DNA of 64,000 bases, taken from Verrucomicrobiales bacterium (GTDB lineage Bacteria > Verrucomicrobiota > Verrucomicrobiia > Verrucomicrobiales > DEV007). Positions 1-8,168 of the stretch are shown piece after piece. The notes below the pieces were generated by a model, which was not told where the DNA came from, did not search any database, and saw only the letters and a program-made list of their open reading frames with translations. Location: assembly GCA_029213005.1 (NCBI GenBank), contig JARGPI010000004.1, positions 1-64,000 on the forward strand, given 5' to 3'. Made by a program: the position numbers and the translations under genes. The first letter of the stretch is position 1. Every line of letters begins with the position of its first letter.

Positions 1-49
1 ATGATATGACGGAAGTTCAGGTTTTCGCTAGATGCCCTTGTTTTGGTGC

Positions 50-616
50 TTACGAAACTTCCTGAATTGGTTCATCAATTAAAAGAATTCTGTTGTGCCA
101 TTCTTGGCAAAACAGAATTTCGTCTGATGTTATTTCTTGTGCGCCAACAGAAAGCCCTTTTTCCTCACCCAATGGAAACAACCTGTTAAGACTAAGGAAA
201 ATCACCGGATGGACAATGTAACTTCCCCCCTTCCTGTCATCATCTTTTTTCCAAAACCGTATCAAACCTCTTTTTTTATCTCGGTGTATACTCTCGAATG
301 TCTCGGATTTTTCCTTACCATTATCTAGATAGTTTATTGTCCACTCATGATCATAAGCCACATCAAAATCAGGCGAGAGTTTAAACTTATCTCCAAATGC
401 TGAACGATAATCCCCACCCGTCAGAGGTTTCTCGCCGAACAGTGGATTTCCCTTCGGTATGGTAAAAGGCTGACTTAAAATCCCTAAAATCGTTGATTTC
501 TGAGATCCGTTTTGCCCTGCTATCGCTGTAAGACGGCTTCCCAACTCAATTTCAGTATCCCGGAACCCTCGAAACTTGAGAATTTCCAATTTTTTTATGG
601 ATTTCATTAAGGTCAA
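50..616 (-). CDS. Truncated N-terminal part of an SMC/OLD-like AAA family ATPase
   Basis: The 188-residue product starts with a strand-loop pattern typical of RecF/OLD/SMC-type ATPases (KLEILKFRGFRDTEIELG, then LTAIAGQNGSQKSTILGIL). The P-loop GQNGSQKST lacks the usual last glycine (GxxGxGKS) and has Gln in its place; I recall this variant in a family of AAA ATPases of roughly 500-600 residues, but could not check. The product stops after about the first third. No ABC-type signature, Walker B or switch histidine is present, so it cannot be a complete ATPase. The remaining 49 bases before the window edge hold no recognisable continuation. The sequence is AT-richer than the genes from 1.2 kb on. 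It is probably a remnant of an acquired gene or a frameshifted gene. ATPase ancestry is fairly sure; function is not. Confidence 0.55.
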   Translation of the reverse strand: MTLMKSIKKLEILKFRGFRDTEIELGSRLTAIAGQNGSQKSTILGILSQPFTIPKGNPLFGEKPLTGGDYRSAFGDKFKLSPDFDVAYDHEWTINYLDNGKEKSETFESIHRDKKRGLIRFWKKDDDRKGGSYIVHPVIFLSLNRLFPLGEEKGLSVGAQEITSDEILFCQEWHNRILLIDEPIQEVS

Positions 617-896
617 TTAATTGTCACGTATTTAGCATATTTAAAGATTAGCGAACTCTAATTTAGGATTTAAAAAAGTCTTCTAAATTCCACGCAATTA
701 GTCGATAAGGTAAATGTAAGCACAAGGAGAGTACCGACGGATTCCTGAATTGGATTCTTCGTGAGCGATCGGAAGAGGCGTGTTAACGGAAACTGACGAC
801 TGCGCCAGAGTGGGCCCATCGGCGCTGAGAAAGACTAAAAACTGGCGTTTAGAGCTCTTGATCGAATCCCGGAAGGACAAGGTACTAACCTAGTAG
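617..896. other. AT-rich intergenic stretch without a supported gene
   Basis: No frame gives a convincing protein. The first 80 bases upstream of the truncated ATPase are AT-rich and could hold its promoter, but I see no clear -35/-10 pair. A short plus-strand stretch around 730-790 has coding-like composition but is broken by stops, which fits decayed sequence like the relic that follows. Confidence 0.35.
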
Positions 897-1181
897 CGGG
901 ACTGGATGCGGAAGGGACAAGTCCCGTTTGAATTTGAAAAACAGGGGCGCATTTTCTTTGATGAGTTTACCTGAAGTCCTGCCGCTGGCGATTGATTTAC
1001 CGAGGAAGACCAGGATGAGTTAATGCGGGAGATTGCAAAATCAATGGGAACGGAAGTCGTTGACCTCGCGGTTGAGGAACTCAGCACTGAAATGAAACGC
1101 AACCCGAATTCGCTACCTGTTATCTCGCTTTCAACCTATAAACAGCGATGGGGAAACGCCCAAAGGGCTTTGCTACAGTAG
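897..1181 (+). pseudogene. Decayed gene, possibly with a helix-turn-helix/excisionase-like segment
   Basis: One plus-strand frame reads as protein from 897 to a TAG at 1179-1181, interrupted only by two TGA codons between about 972 and 1000. The first part contains RDWMRKGQVPFEFEKQGRIF, which resembles the wing of a MerR/excisionase-like helix-turn-helix (W-x-R-K-G-x-x-P). The second part is a 52-residue open stretch from an ATG at 1023, with helical and polar composition. Two TAG codons sit directly before 897. The simplest reading is a small gene inactivated by stops, next to another broken gene on a degraded accessory edge. I do not recognise a full family, and the assignment is tentative. 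Confidence 0.3.
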
Positions 1182-1222
1182 CGACGCGCTTTGGACGATC
1201 TGGCTCCTACTGAAGGAATCCT

Positions 1223-4200
1223 CTACTCTTTCAGAATCGCGTGGGCGTGTTGGGCGAAGAGGGCGCGGAGGTCCTGCTCGTATTTTTTGAGGATGCTTTC
1301 GCCGACTCCGTTGTGGTCGCCGCAGCGATAGAGGGCGCGGGCGAGAATGATTTCGCGGAGGGGCTCGGAGCGCTGCTCCTGACGTTTGCTTTCTTCAATT
1401 TCGGTGATCTCGTAGCCGGTCATACCATCCTTTGCGAGAACTTCTGCGAGCGCTTTCGCTCCGGAGGGATCGCGTAGTGATTCGAGTGCCAGTGAAACCG
1501 CGCGATGATGAGAGAATTCTTTACTCGCATCGAGCGTTTTCATCTTCTCAAAAATTACGGGAAGCGCGGTTTTAGCATCGCCGGATTTACCGAGGGCGAT
1601 GATATGGGAATCGAGCCTGGAGATACTTCCCCCAAACTGACCCATACCGCGAAAGTTCCAACCTTCGTCCCAATCCTGACTGGAGATTTCTCTGGCCAAC
1701 ACTTTTGCCCCGGTGCTGTCCCCGAGCATACCGAGAATATTGGCGTAGACCAACTTGTCCTCGTCGCTATCGGCTTTCTGAAAGGCTTTCACCAGCATGG
1801 GAACCGCCCGCTCGTCCTCAGAAAGCAAGGTAGCCAATCCCCGGTATTCATTGACGACCGATTCCACAGCGGCCTGAATGGTTTCATCGGAAACTTCTTT
1901 AGCTTCGGTGGCTTCCAATACTTCCTCCGGTAGCGAATCAATCTCTACGAGATGCTTCTGGAGCGCTTTGATATCAAGGGATCGCATCGGGATATTCTGC
2001 TCGGCAATCGTGGCGGCAGCTACTCCTGCGGCGTAACCCTGGTTCTGAATACAAGGCTGCATTCTCAGAATCGGCATGGAATCGCGGTGGGCGCTCATTC
2101 CCAGACCAGTCACGATAATGCCGTCGAGTCCTTTAGGCAAAAGCGCTCGATAAGGCACATTGGCGATCATATCTTTTTTGTCGGGAAAGTTGATCATAAA
2201 GACGGGATCAACCGTGTAACCATGAGTATCGAAGTTACTTTGATGTAGAGAAATAGTGTCGTGCCAGGTTCTTTGATTGATGATATCTACCGGACTGACA
2301 AATGCGTCACCTACAATTCTGCGACGCTCCCGACTATCGATAAACGTGGATAGGTCGTAGCTGCTCCGGTATTTTTGCCGGGCCGCCACGATCATCCGCC
2401 ATTGGTCGACCGGATCAGATTCGTCAGCAAAGGAGTAGTCGGTATTTTTGTAACCGGTTCCCAGCTGGCGCGGGGAGAGTCCGGTTCCCTGCATCGCAAC
2501 GTGCTCGGCGGATGTTGTAATAAAATCAGCTCCGGCGGCCACTGCTATATCAGAGTTACCGGTGGAGTCGACCACCGCTTTGGCGAGAACCGCCCCCCTG
2601 CCCTGAGGCGTGGTTACGATGATGCCGATCACTTTACCATCTTCGACCAGGGCACCACTCGCAAAGGTCGAGTACCAGATATCGGTTCCTGCACTGGTAT
2701 TTTCATTTCTCCACAACTCGCGTTTTGCCACCGGGTTCCAGCCACCTTTGCGCTTCGGCCCACCCATTTCCCGGATCGTTTTATCGACTTCTGCGGTGAA
2801 ACCTTTGCGGTAGCCGTGATAGTAACTGGATATCAATCCGACGGTTCCCACTCCGCCGAGGTGATCCTGGTATTCGACGACTAAAGTTGAAGCTCCTTTT
2901 CGCCCGGCGCCAATACCGGCAGGCGCGCCTCCGGTTCCCCCACCGGCAACGACGACATCGTAACTTCCCAGCACCGGAATTGAGCGTTCCGCTGAGTGAA
3001 CCGTCTCGGAAGGAGCGTGGGTCGGCCGCGTTCCATTGAGAAATTCGCGCACTTCGCCATGAGATTTGGCATCCCCTACCGGGGTTCCTTTTACGACCAC
3101 AGCTCCGGAGAGCTCTGTTGCTTTTGCTAACTCGGCAGCGGCAGCTCCGACCTGTTTTCCGAGACGCATCAAATTGAGCGGATGCATCAACTCAGCCGCT
3201 GCCTCGCGGGGCACATCGGCACAACCGCTCAGTATATAAAACCGATCCAAACCGGCAGGCTGAAGATTTCCCAAACTGACTTCCGGGGTCTTCCCGGGAG
3301 TTTTTGCGACGACCGGATCAGGCGGAATTTGATAGAGCACATCAGATTCATCAACCAGTGCGACATCAAACGTCAATTCGCGGGCCAACACTTCGGCCCG
3401 GGCAAAGGAAGCCGGACTGTTATCGGGCATGTCGATTTCGAGGTCATAGAGAAATACATCGTGAGCCCCTTCCTGAGAGTAAAACTTCACATCAGCGGTT
3501 TCGACGGAAATGCCCTCGCCACTTTTTGCGGTGCCTCCGGAAACGATCCGGCGGAAGGTATGTTTTCCAGCGGGAAAGGGAGCAAATTCAGCACCTGCGG
3601 CCCGGGCTGCGGTGGCGCGGGTCGTGGCGTCGATCACAACCTTGGCACGGACGGCCTGACGACCGGCCCGGTTTGCCATCACGATCCCGGCGGGCTGATT
3701 CGTTTCATCGACGAGGATATCCGTCACCATCGAACCGTAGAGATACTGGACTCCGGCAGCGAGCAACGCATCGTCCAGTGCGATCTTTGCCTGCATCGGT
3801 GTAGCGGGCAGGATGTTTTCGGTGGTTTCCACCTTTACTTTGCTGTCTTCAATGATCAAAAGCTCACCGAGCAGCATCCGGCTCCCCCCTTCCGGTTTCC
3901 GGGCGGAAAGTTTCACATAGCGACAGGGTTGCTTGACTTCAAGATCCCACTGAACCACCGCATCACTGCCGTCGAAAATCTCCCGATCCTCCACTTTACC
4001 AAGTGATCGCCAAAGCTTCCCATTCGGCGACGTCCACACTTCCACTTCCCCGACTTCAAAATCGCCACTGCGATGAAAACTCATCAAGTGAATATCCTTC
4101 ACCCGTGCCATCTGCCCCAGGTCTGCGATTATCGTGACGTCGTCATCGAACTGGACCGATTGGTTAACGGCGTAATGCCACCGGCTGTCGGAAAGTAATT

Positions 4201-4585
4201 TATTACCGGGATCGGCGTGCTTTTTCGAAGGGGTCTGGTCCGCCTCATAGGTGAACGGCAGACGGTTGGGGAATTTTTCGATCAGATCCTTCCGGACAAA
4301 GAGCGCCTTTTCCAGATCACTCTCCGGTTTGACGTCCTTTTCCAGCCAGAGCCGCAACGTTCCGGCGACATCTTCACCCAAATAAGGCCGCGGGGCTGCG
4401 AGAAACACCGATGCGCCCTGTTCCGCCGCCTCGACCGCCGCCGTGATCGCTCCCGTGGTTCCGCCTACCACAACCACATCGACATCGTAAGCGACCGGGA
4501 TTTCGCGGGCGGATTCCATAATCGCCTCCTGCGCCGTCAAAAGTACGGTCATCAGGACGGCTGAAAAATAGCAAACGTATTTCAT
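1223..4585 (-). CDS. Secreted FAD-dependent oxidoreductase with two Rossmann segments and a discoidin-like domain
   Basis: This 1120-residue protein begins with a Sec signal peptide (MKYVCYFSAVLMTVLLTAQE). A first FAD-binding segment at about 33-60 has the dinucleotide motif VVVGGTTGAITAA. A beta-rich insert at about 130-247 looks like an F5/8 type C (discoidin) carbohydrate-binding domain (WTSPNGKLWRSLG, CRYVKLSA). A second FAD-binding segment follows at about 537-570 (YDVVVAGGGTGGAPAGIGAG), with the GGVGTVG stretch usual in the FAD_oxidored (PF12831-like) family. The last 200 residues are helical and HEAT-like. Relatives are often labelled xanthan lyase without biochemical support; I would not use that name. 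A periplasmic or surface oxidation of a sugar or glycan-linked substrate is inferred from the discoidin domain. The gene is transcribed divergently from the NosR-like gene. The family is sure; the substrate is unknown. Confidence 0.85.
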   Translation of the reverse strand: MKYVCYFSAVLMTVLLTAQEAIMESAREIPVAYDVDVVVVGGTTGAITAAVEAAEQGASVFLAAPRPYLGEDVAGTLRLWLEKDVKPESDLEKALFVRKDLIEKFPNRLPFTYEADQTPSKKHADPGNKLLSDSRWHYAVNQSVQFDDDVTIIADLGQMARVKDIHLMSFHRSGDFEVGEVEVWTSPNGKLWRSLGKVEDREIFDGSDAVVQWDLEVKQPCRYVKLSARKPEGGSRMLLGELLIIEDSKVKVETTENILPATPMQAKIALDDALLAAGVQYLYGSMVTDILVDETNQPAGIVMANRAGRQAVRAKVVIDATTRATAARAAGAEFAPFPAGKHTFRRIVSGGTAKSGEGISVETADVKFYSQEGAHDVFLYDLEIDMPDNSPASFARAEVLARELTFDVALVDESDVLYQIPPDPVVAKTPGKTPEVSLGNLQPAGLDRFYILSGCADVPREAAAELMHPLNLMRLGKQVGAAAAELAKATELSGAVVVKGTPVGDAKSHGEVREFLNGTRPTHAPSETVHSAERSIPVLGSYDVVVAGGGTGGAPAGIGAGRKGASTLVVEYQDHLGGVGTVGLISSYYHGYRKGFTAEVDKTIREMGGPKRKGGWNPVAKRELWRNENTSAGTDIWYSTFASGALVEDGKVIGIIVTTPQGRGAVLAKAVVDSTGNSDIAVAAGADFITTSAEHVAMQGTGLSPRQLGTGYKNTDYSFADESDPVDQWRMIVAARQKYRSSYDLSTFIDSRERRRIVGDAFVSPVDIINQRTWHDTISLHQSNFDTHGYTVDPVFMINFPDKKDMIANVPYRALLPKGLDGIIVTGLGMSAHRDSMPILRMQPCIQNQGYAAGVAAATIAEQNIPMRSLDIKALQKHLVEIDSLPEEVLEATEAKEVSDETIQAAVESVVNEYRGLATLLSEDERAVPMLVKAFQKADSDEDKLVYANILGMLGDSTGAKVLAREISSQDWDEGWNFRGMGQFGGSISRLDSHIIALGKSGDAKTALPVIFEKMKTLDASKEFSHHRAVSLALESLRDPSGAKALAEVLAKDGMTGYEITEIEESKRQEQRSEPLREIILARALYRCGDHNGVGESILKKYEQDLRALFAQHAHAILKE

Positions 4586-4708
4586 GGCAGGGATCTAAGG
4601 CGAAAAGAGACAGACCTCAACGCACGCGAATCGTGAAAAATACCGGACGTGATAGTGCGCTTGCCTATTTCCCGGTGAGCGAGTAGAACTTTCGACCTCT
4701 GCTTACGG
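4586..4708. promoter_or_regulatory. Divergent intergenic region between the FAD oxidoreductase and NosR-like genes
   Basis: The 123 bases separate two divergently transcribed genes and so must hold both promoters, or a shared one. I see no strong consensus boxes and no operator palindrome that I would defend. The role follows from gene orientation only. Confidence 0.3.
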
Positions 4709-6421
4709 ATGACCACCTCACCCGCAAAACCCGCTAAATCCTATCGCCGCTGGCTGCTCCATGCTTATCGGGTTGGAATCTTCATATTCCTTCTCTTCAT
4801 GATTCGTCAGCAGCATTCCTGGTTTCTTGCTCAACGACACGGCGGCCTCGTGCAGGAGATATCGACGGCCGAAATCCTGAGTTTCTACCCCGATGCCGCC
4901 AGCCTCAGCGACTGGGACCCCGGTCACGGTGGTCAGAATGTGCTCGATGCGGAGGGTAATAAGCTAGGTCACGTCATCCAGACGTCTCCCGATGCCGATG
5001 ACATCAATGGGTTTTCTGGACCAACCAACACTCTGGTCGCCCTCGATCCCTCCAGAAAAATTCTCGGGATAAAAGTTCTCCAAAGCGACGATACCAAAGA
5101 GCATCTTAAAAAGGTCAAAACCGACGACACTTTCCTCAAACAATGGAATCAACTAACAACCCGGAAAGCCGCTGATAAAAAAGAATTCCATACTGTCTCC
5201 GGCGCTACGTTAAGCAGCGTCGCCATCGCCGATGGTATTTCAACCCGGTTTGGAGGAGGCAAACGAACGCCGCGTTTCCCCAAAGAAATCTCTATTTCCG
5301 AAATCACCCCTTTCCTCGAGGGCGCCGCTACTCTCGAAGCCCGGGAAAAACAGCCCTACCTCTTTGCGGTCAAAGATACCTCCGGCGAATTGATCGGCCA
5401 CGCGACGAGAACCGCGCCTCACTCTGATGATATGATGGGTTATCAGGGCCCCACCGATGTACTGATCGTAATGGATCCCAGCCAGCTCGTAATCGGCCTC
5501 GCGATCCGGGATACCTATGACAACGAGCCCTACGTCAAACTACTCGACGAAGACGAATACTTTTTTAATACCTTTAAAGGATTTGAACTACAGCAAATTT
5601 CAGAAATCGATATCGTGGAGTCCGGTATCGATGTGGTATCCGGAGCTACCAAAACCAGCGTAAATGTCACCGAAGGCCTCATCCTCAGCGCCCGCGAAGT
5701 TACGAAGATACAGGAACCTACGCCACCACCGCCCCTCATTTCTCTGAGAGTCAGGGACGTTGGAACTATTCTCGTTGCCCTGTTCGGGATTATCATCGCG
5801 ATGACCCGCCTGAAAGGAAACCGGAAGCTTCGCTTTGCTTTTCAAGGCGTATTGATTCTCTATCTCGGGTTCATCAATGCAGACATGCTTTCGCAGGCAC
5901 TTCTGGTCGGCTGGTCGCGGAGCGGGGTTGCCTGGAGTGTGGCTCCGGGCCTCGTCTTTTTGACCGCAGCCGCGCTTCTCGCTCCGATTTTCACGGGGAA
6001 ACAAGCCTACTGCACTCATCTCTGTCCCTACGGAGCCGCTCAGGACTGGCTGGGTAAGAAGACGCCCTGGAAGATTGCGGTAAAAGGTCGGCTGGAGAAA
6101 ATTCTCAGCGCCCTGCCCACCCTCCTCCTGCTCTGGTGTCTGATCATAGCGATGGGGCATCTTCCATTCAGTCTGGTCGGTCTGGAGCCCTTCGACGGCT
6201 TTGTCTTTCGGGTGGCGGGTTGGGCCACCTTGACGATCGCAGTGATCGGACTGATCGCCTCCCTGTTTATCAACCGCGCTTATTGCCGGTACGGCTGCCC
6301 CACCGGTGCGATGCTCAAATTTATCCGCTTCGGAGGTGCCGCCAGTGAACGGCTCGGGCGCCGCGATTTTGTTGCCGCAGGTTTTGCGCTTGTCGCCATC
6401 GTCATGATGATCTGGCGTTAA
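4709..6421 (+). CDS. NosR/NapH-like membrane flavoprotein with two FMN-binding domains and a 4Fe-4S-type module
   Basis: The 570-residue protein has an N-terminal membrane segment (about 20-33) and two successive FMN-binding domains (about 75-185 and 215-335). Each contains an SGAT flavinylation motif, at S164-T167 and S311-T314. The second fits the D-x-x-S-G-A-T consensus (D308), whereas the first has His161 in the Asp place. A cluster of transmembrane helices follows (about 351-570) with two CX3CP motifs, C435/C439 (CTHLCPYG) and C526/C530 (CRYGCPTG), as in NosR/NapH/RnfC-type ferredoxin domains. The architecture is that of NosR/NirI-like proteins, which move electrons between the membrane pool and extracytoplasmic flavin. 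No nos genes are nearby, so nitrous oxide reduction is not implied. It may supply or accept electrons for exported oxidoreductases or cytochromes. Confidence 0.85.
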   Translation: MTTSPAKPAKSYRRWLLHAYRVGIFIFLLFMIRQQHSWFLAQRHGGLVQEISTAEILSFYPDAASLSDWDPGHGGQNVLDAEGNKLGHVIQTSPDADDINGFSGPTNTLVALDPSRKILGIKVLQSDDTKEHLKKVKTDDTFLKQWNQLTTRKAADKKEFHTVSGATLSSVAIADGISTRFGGGKRTPRFPKEISISEITPFLEGAATLEAREKQPYLFAVKDTSGELIGHATRTAPHSDDMMGYQGPTDVLIVMDPSQLVIGLAIRDTYDNEPYVKLLDEDEYFFNTFKGFELQQISEIDIVESGIDVVSGATKTSVNVTEGLILSAREVTKIQEPTPPPPLISLRVRDVGTILVALFGIIIAMTRLKGNRKLRFAFQGVLILYLGFINADMLSQALLVGWSRSGVAWSVAPGLVFLTAAALLAPIFTGKQAYCTHLCPYGAAQDWLGKKTPWKIAVKGRLEKILSALPTLLLLWCLIIAMGHLPFSLVGLEPFDGFVFRVAGWATLTIAVIGLIASLFINRAYCRYGCPTGAMLKFIRFGGAASERLGRRDFVAAGFALVAIVMMIWR

Positions 6422-6600
6422 AATTGGCCTGCGTCCTGCTCTCCCGATCACCGGGCCGGAAGGTCAGAGTCGTGGCCTGAATGCCACCTATTCCCATAAA
6501 TATCATTAACTCACACCTGTAGATGCGCCAGTTGCGTTAATTTTGAGATAACGAAACTTTCGTCAGTTTCCCGTCATTTTAAACCTTGTTTTCCTACTCA

Positions 6601-7923
6601 ATGATCAGTCGCAGAAAATCCTTACAAACGATCGCAGCGGGCTTTGGAGCCGCCATTGGTTCTTCGATGTTTCCCGAAATCAGCCGCGCTGCATCAGCCG
6701 CATCCAGCGGAGGACCGAAACGGGTGATCTTTTTCATGCAAAACCAGGGTTTTGACCCGGCGACCTGTATCCCGGTGGGGATGAACAGCAGCGGTTCGCT
6801 GGCAAAAGCTGTGTTACCCGAACCGATTGCCGCGCTTGAACCTTTCAAGGATAAGCTTCATATCATCAATGGATTGCACGGGAAACACACCAGCCCGTCG
6901 CACAGTGCCTTTTTCGGAGCCCTCGGAGGGTATAGGGGAAGTGACGGAGTGCCACCGAGTGCCTCCACGATCGACTACGAACTGAGTAAGGTTCTTCCCG
7001 AAACGCTTCTGCCGCATCTCTGTATCGGTATGGATTCCATGGAAAATATGACCGCAAAACCCACTGTAGCCAATTTATCGGCTCGTGGTGCGGGGAAACC
7101 GATCTTCATGCATTCCAATCCGAATCACCTTTATCAGATGCTCTACGGGGGCATTTCCCAGGGCGATATCCGGAATCAGCACGAAGCCCGCTCCGGCATG
7201 CTCGACCGCATCGAAAAAATGGCGGCGGCCAAGGGAGAAGCGCTACCGATGAGCGACAAACAGCGTTACGGCGAATTTGTTCAGGGTTTTAACGACATGA
7301 ACGGTCTGCGCGAGCGCCTCGGCAACGTTTCCGATCATCTCAAACATTTTGCGCCCGAGGTGGACGAGCGATACACCAAACCTCAGTTCGAAACTGATTG
7401 GCACGACACCCTGCTTGACCTCGGAATTTCTGCTCTTAAATCCGGCACCACCAGTGTGCTCACGATTGGTTCAGGCCGCGGCGAAATTTTCGGCGCGTGG
7501 AAAGGACTCGGCATTGAAAAACAGGGCCACAATCTGGGACACATGGAGCAGCCGGACAATCCGATCTGGGTCAAAATTCGCCAATACAACAGCCGAATGC
7601 TGGTCAAGCTCATGGAAGAGCTGGAAAGCGTGCCCGAAGGTAGCGGTACCATGATGGACAACACCCTGATCGTCTACACCAGTAACAACGCCGACAAACA
7701 ACACACCAGTGGAGCCAACTGGCCGGTGATGCTTCTCGGCAATTGCAACGGAGCATTCAAAACCGGATGTTTCACCCAGCTCGACGGCAAGCGACCCATC
7801 AACGCGCTTTACACCTCCATCCTGCGATCCACCGGAGTTGAAGTGGACCGGTTCAATATGACCGACAAGATGGCTGCGAAATACGACTCCGGAAACGGAC
7901 CGTTGCGCGAGGTATTGGCCTAG
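6601..7923 (+). CDS. DUF1552 family exported protein
   Basis: The 440-residue product belongs to DUF1552, an uncharacterised family common in planctomycetes and verrucomicrobia. The ATG at 6601 is chosen over an upstream in-frame TTG because it places a twin-arginine-type signal at the N-terminus ([20 protein letters not shown]). Family hallmarks are a [13 protein letters not shown] strand near the mature N-terminus, a [10 protein letters not shown] segment, and a late [20 protein letters not shown] segment. Conserved His and Asp residues recall the alkaline-phosphatase-like fold of the related DUF1501 family, but catalysis has not been shown as far as I know. It is followed by a DUF1592 cytochrome on the same strand after about 245 bases, the same pairing as at two other loci here. 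Export by Tat is inferred. Confidence 0.85.
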   Translation: MISRRKSLQTIAAGFGAAIGSSMFPEISRAASAASSGGPKRVIFFMQNQGFDPATCIPVGMNSSGSLAKAVLPEPIAALEPFKDKLHIINGLHGKHTSPSHSAFFGALGGYRGSDGVPPSASTIDYELSKVLPETLLPHLCIGMDSMENMTAKPTVANLSARGAGKPIFMHSNPNHLYQMLYGGISQGDIRNQHEARSGMLDRIEKMAAAKGEALPMSDKQRYGEFVQGFNDMNGLRERLGNVSDHLKHFAPEVDERYTKPQFETDWHDTLLDLGISALKSGTTSVLTIGSGRGEIFGAWKGLGIEKQGHNLGHMEQPDNPIWVKIRQYNSRMLVKLMEELESVPEGSGTMMDNTLIVYTSNNADKQHTSGANWPVMLLGNCNGAFKTGCFTQLDGKRPINALYTSILRSTGVEVDRFNMTDKMAAKYDSGNGPLREVLA

Positions 7924-7928
7924 GGTGG

Positions 7929-7976
7929 CACGGGTATGAACCCCGTGTTTTCCGACGGCCTCGAACCACGGGTTTT
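7929..7976. repeat. Short GC-rich inverted repeat in the DUF1552-DUF1592 spacer
   Basis: CACGGG (7929-7934) and CCCGTG (7942-7947) form a six-base stem with a seven-base loop, followed by a related CCACGGGTTTTAAGCCCTG segment. It could be an intergenic palindromic repeat or a weak attenuating hairpin between the two genes. No U-tract follows, so it is not a standard terminator. Confidence 0.3.
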
Positions 7977-8168
7977 AAGCCCTGCTATGCCAATGACTTC
8001 ATGAAAGGCCAGTTTCGTTTGAATCCGCCTTTGGGGATTCGTGCCCTGGTTCAAACCCGCAAACCGAAATTAGAACAACGCAATGAACGCCTCCGGGTAA
8101 ATGCACCGTCCTCAATAACGGTAAAAGACAAGTTTCTGTCCTATTGTAAATTTCACCGACTTAGAACC

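Noticed and set aside
3182..4006. 274-codon open frame on the plus strand inside the FAD oxidoreductase gene
   Set aside because: It is antisense to a clearly coding region with FAD motifs, has no recognisable domains, and its composition is a by-product of the codon use on the other strand.
1223..4585. Naming the FAD oxidoreductase a xanthan lyase
   Set aside because: The name circulates in annotations, but there is no polysaccharide lyase fold; the visible motifs are FAD-binding.
5600..6451. 283-codon frame antisense to the NosR-like gene
   Set aside because: The product is a low-complexity mix without a signal, domain or start context, while the opposite strand has SGAT and CX3CP motifs.
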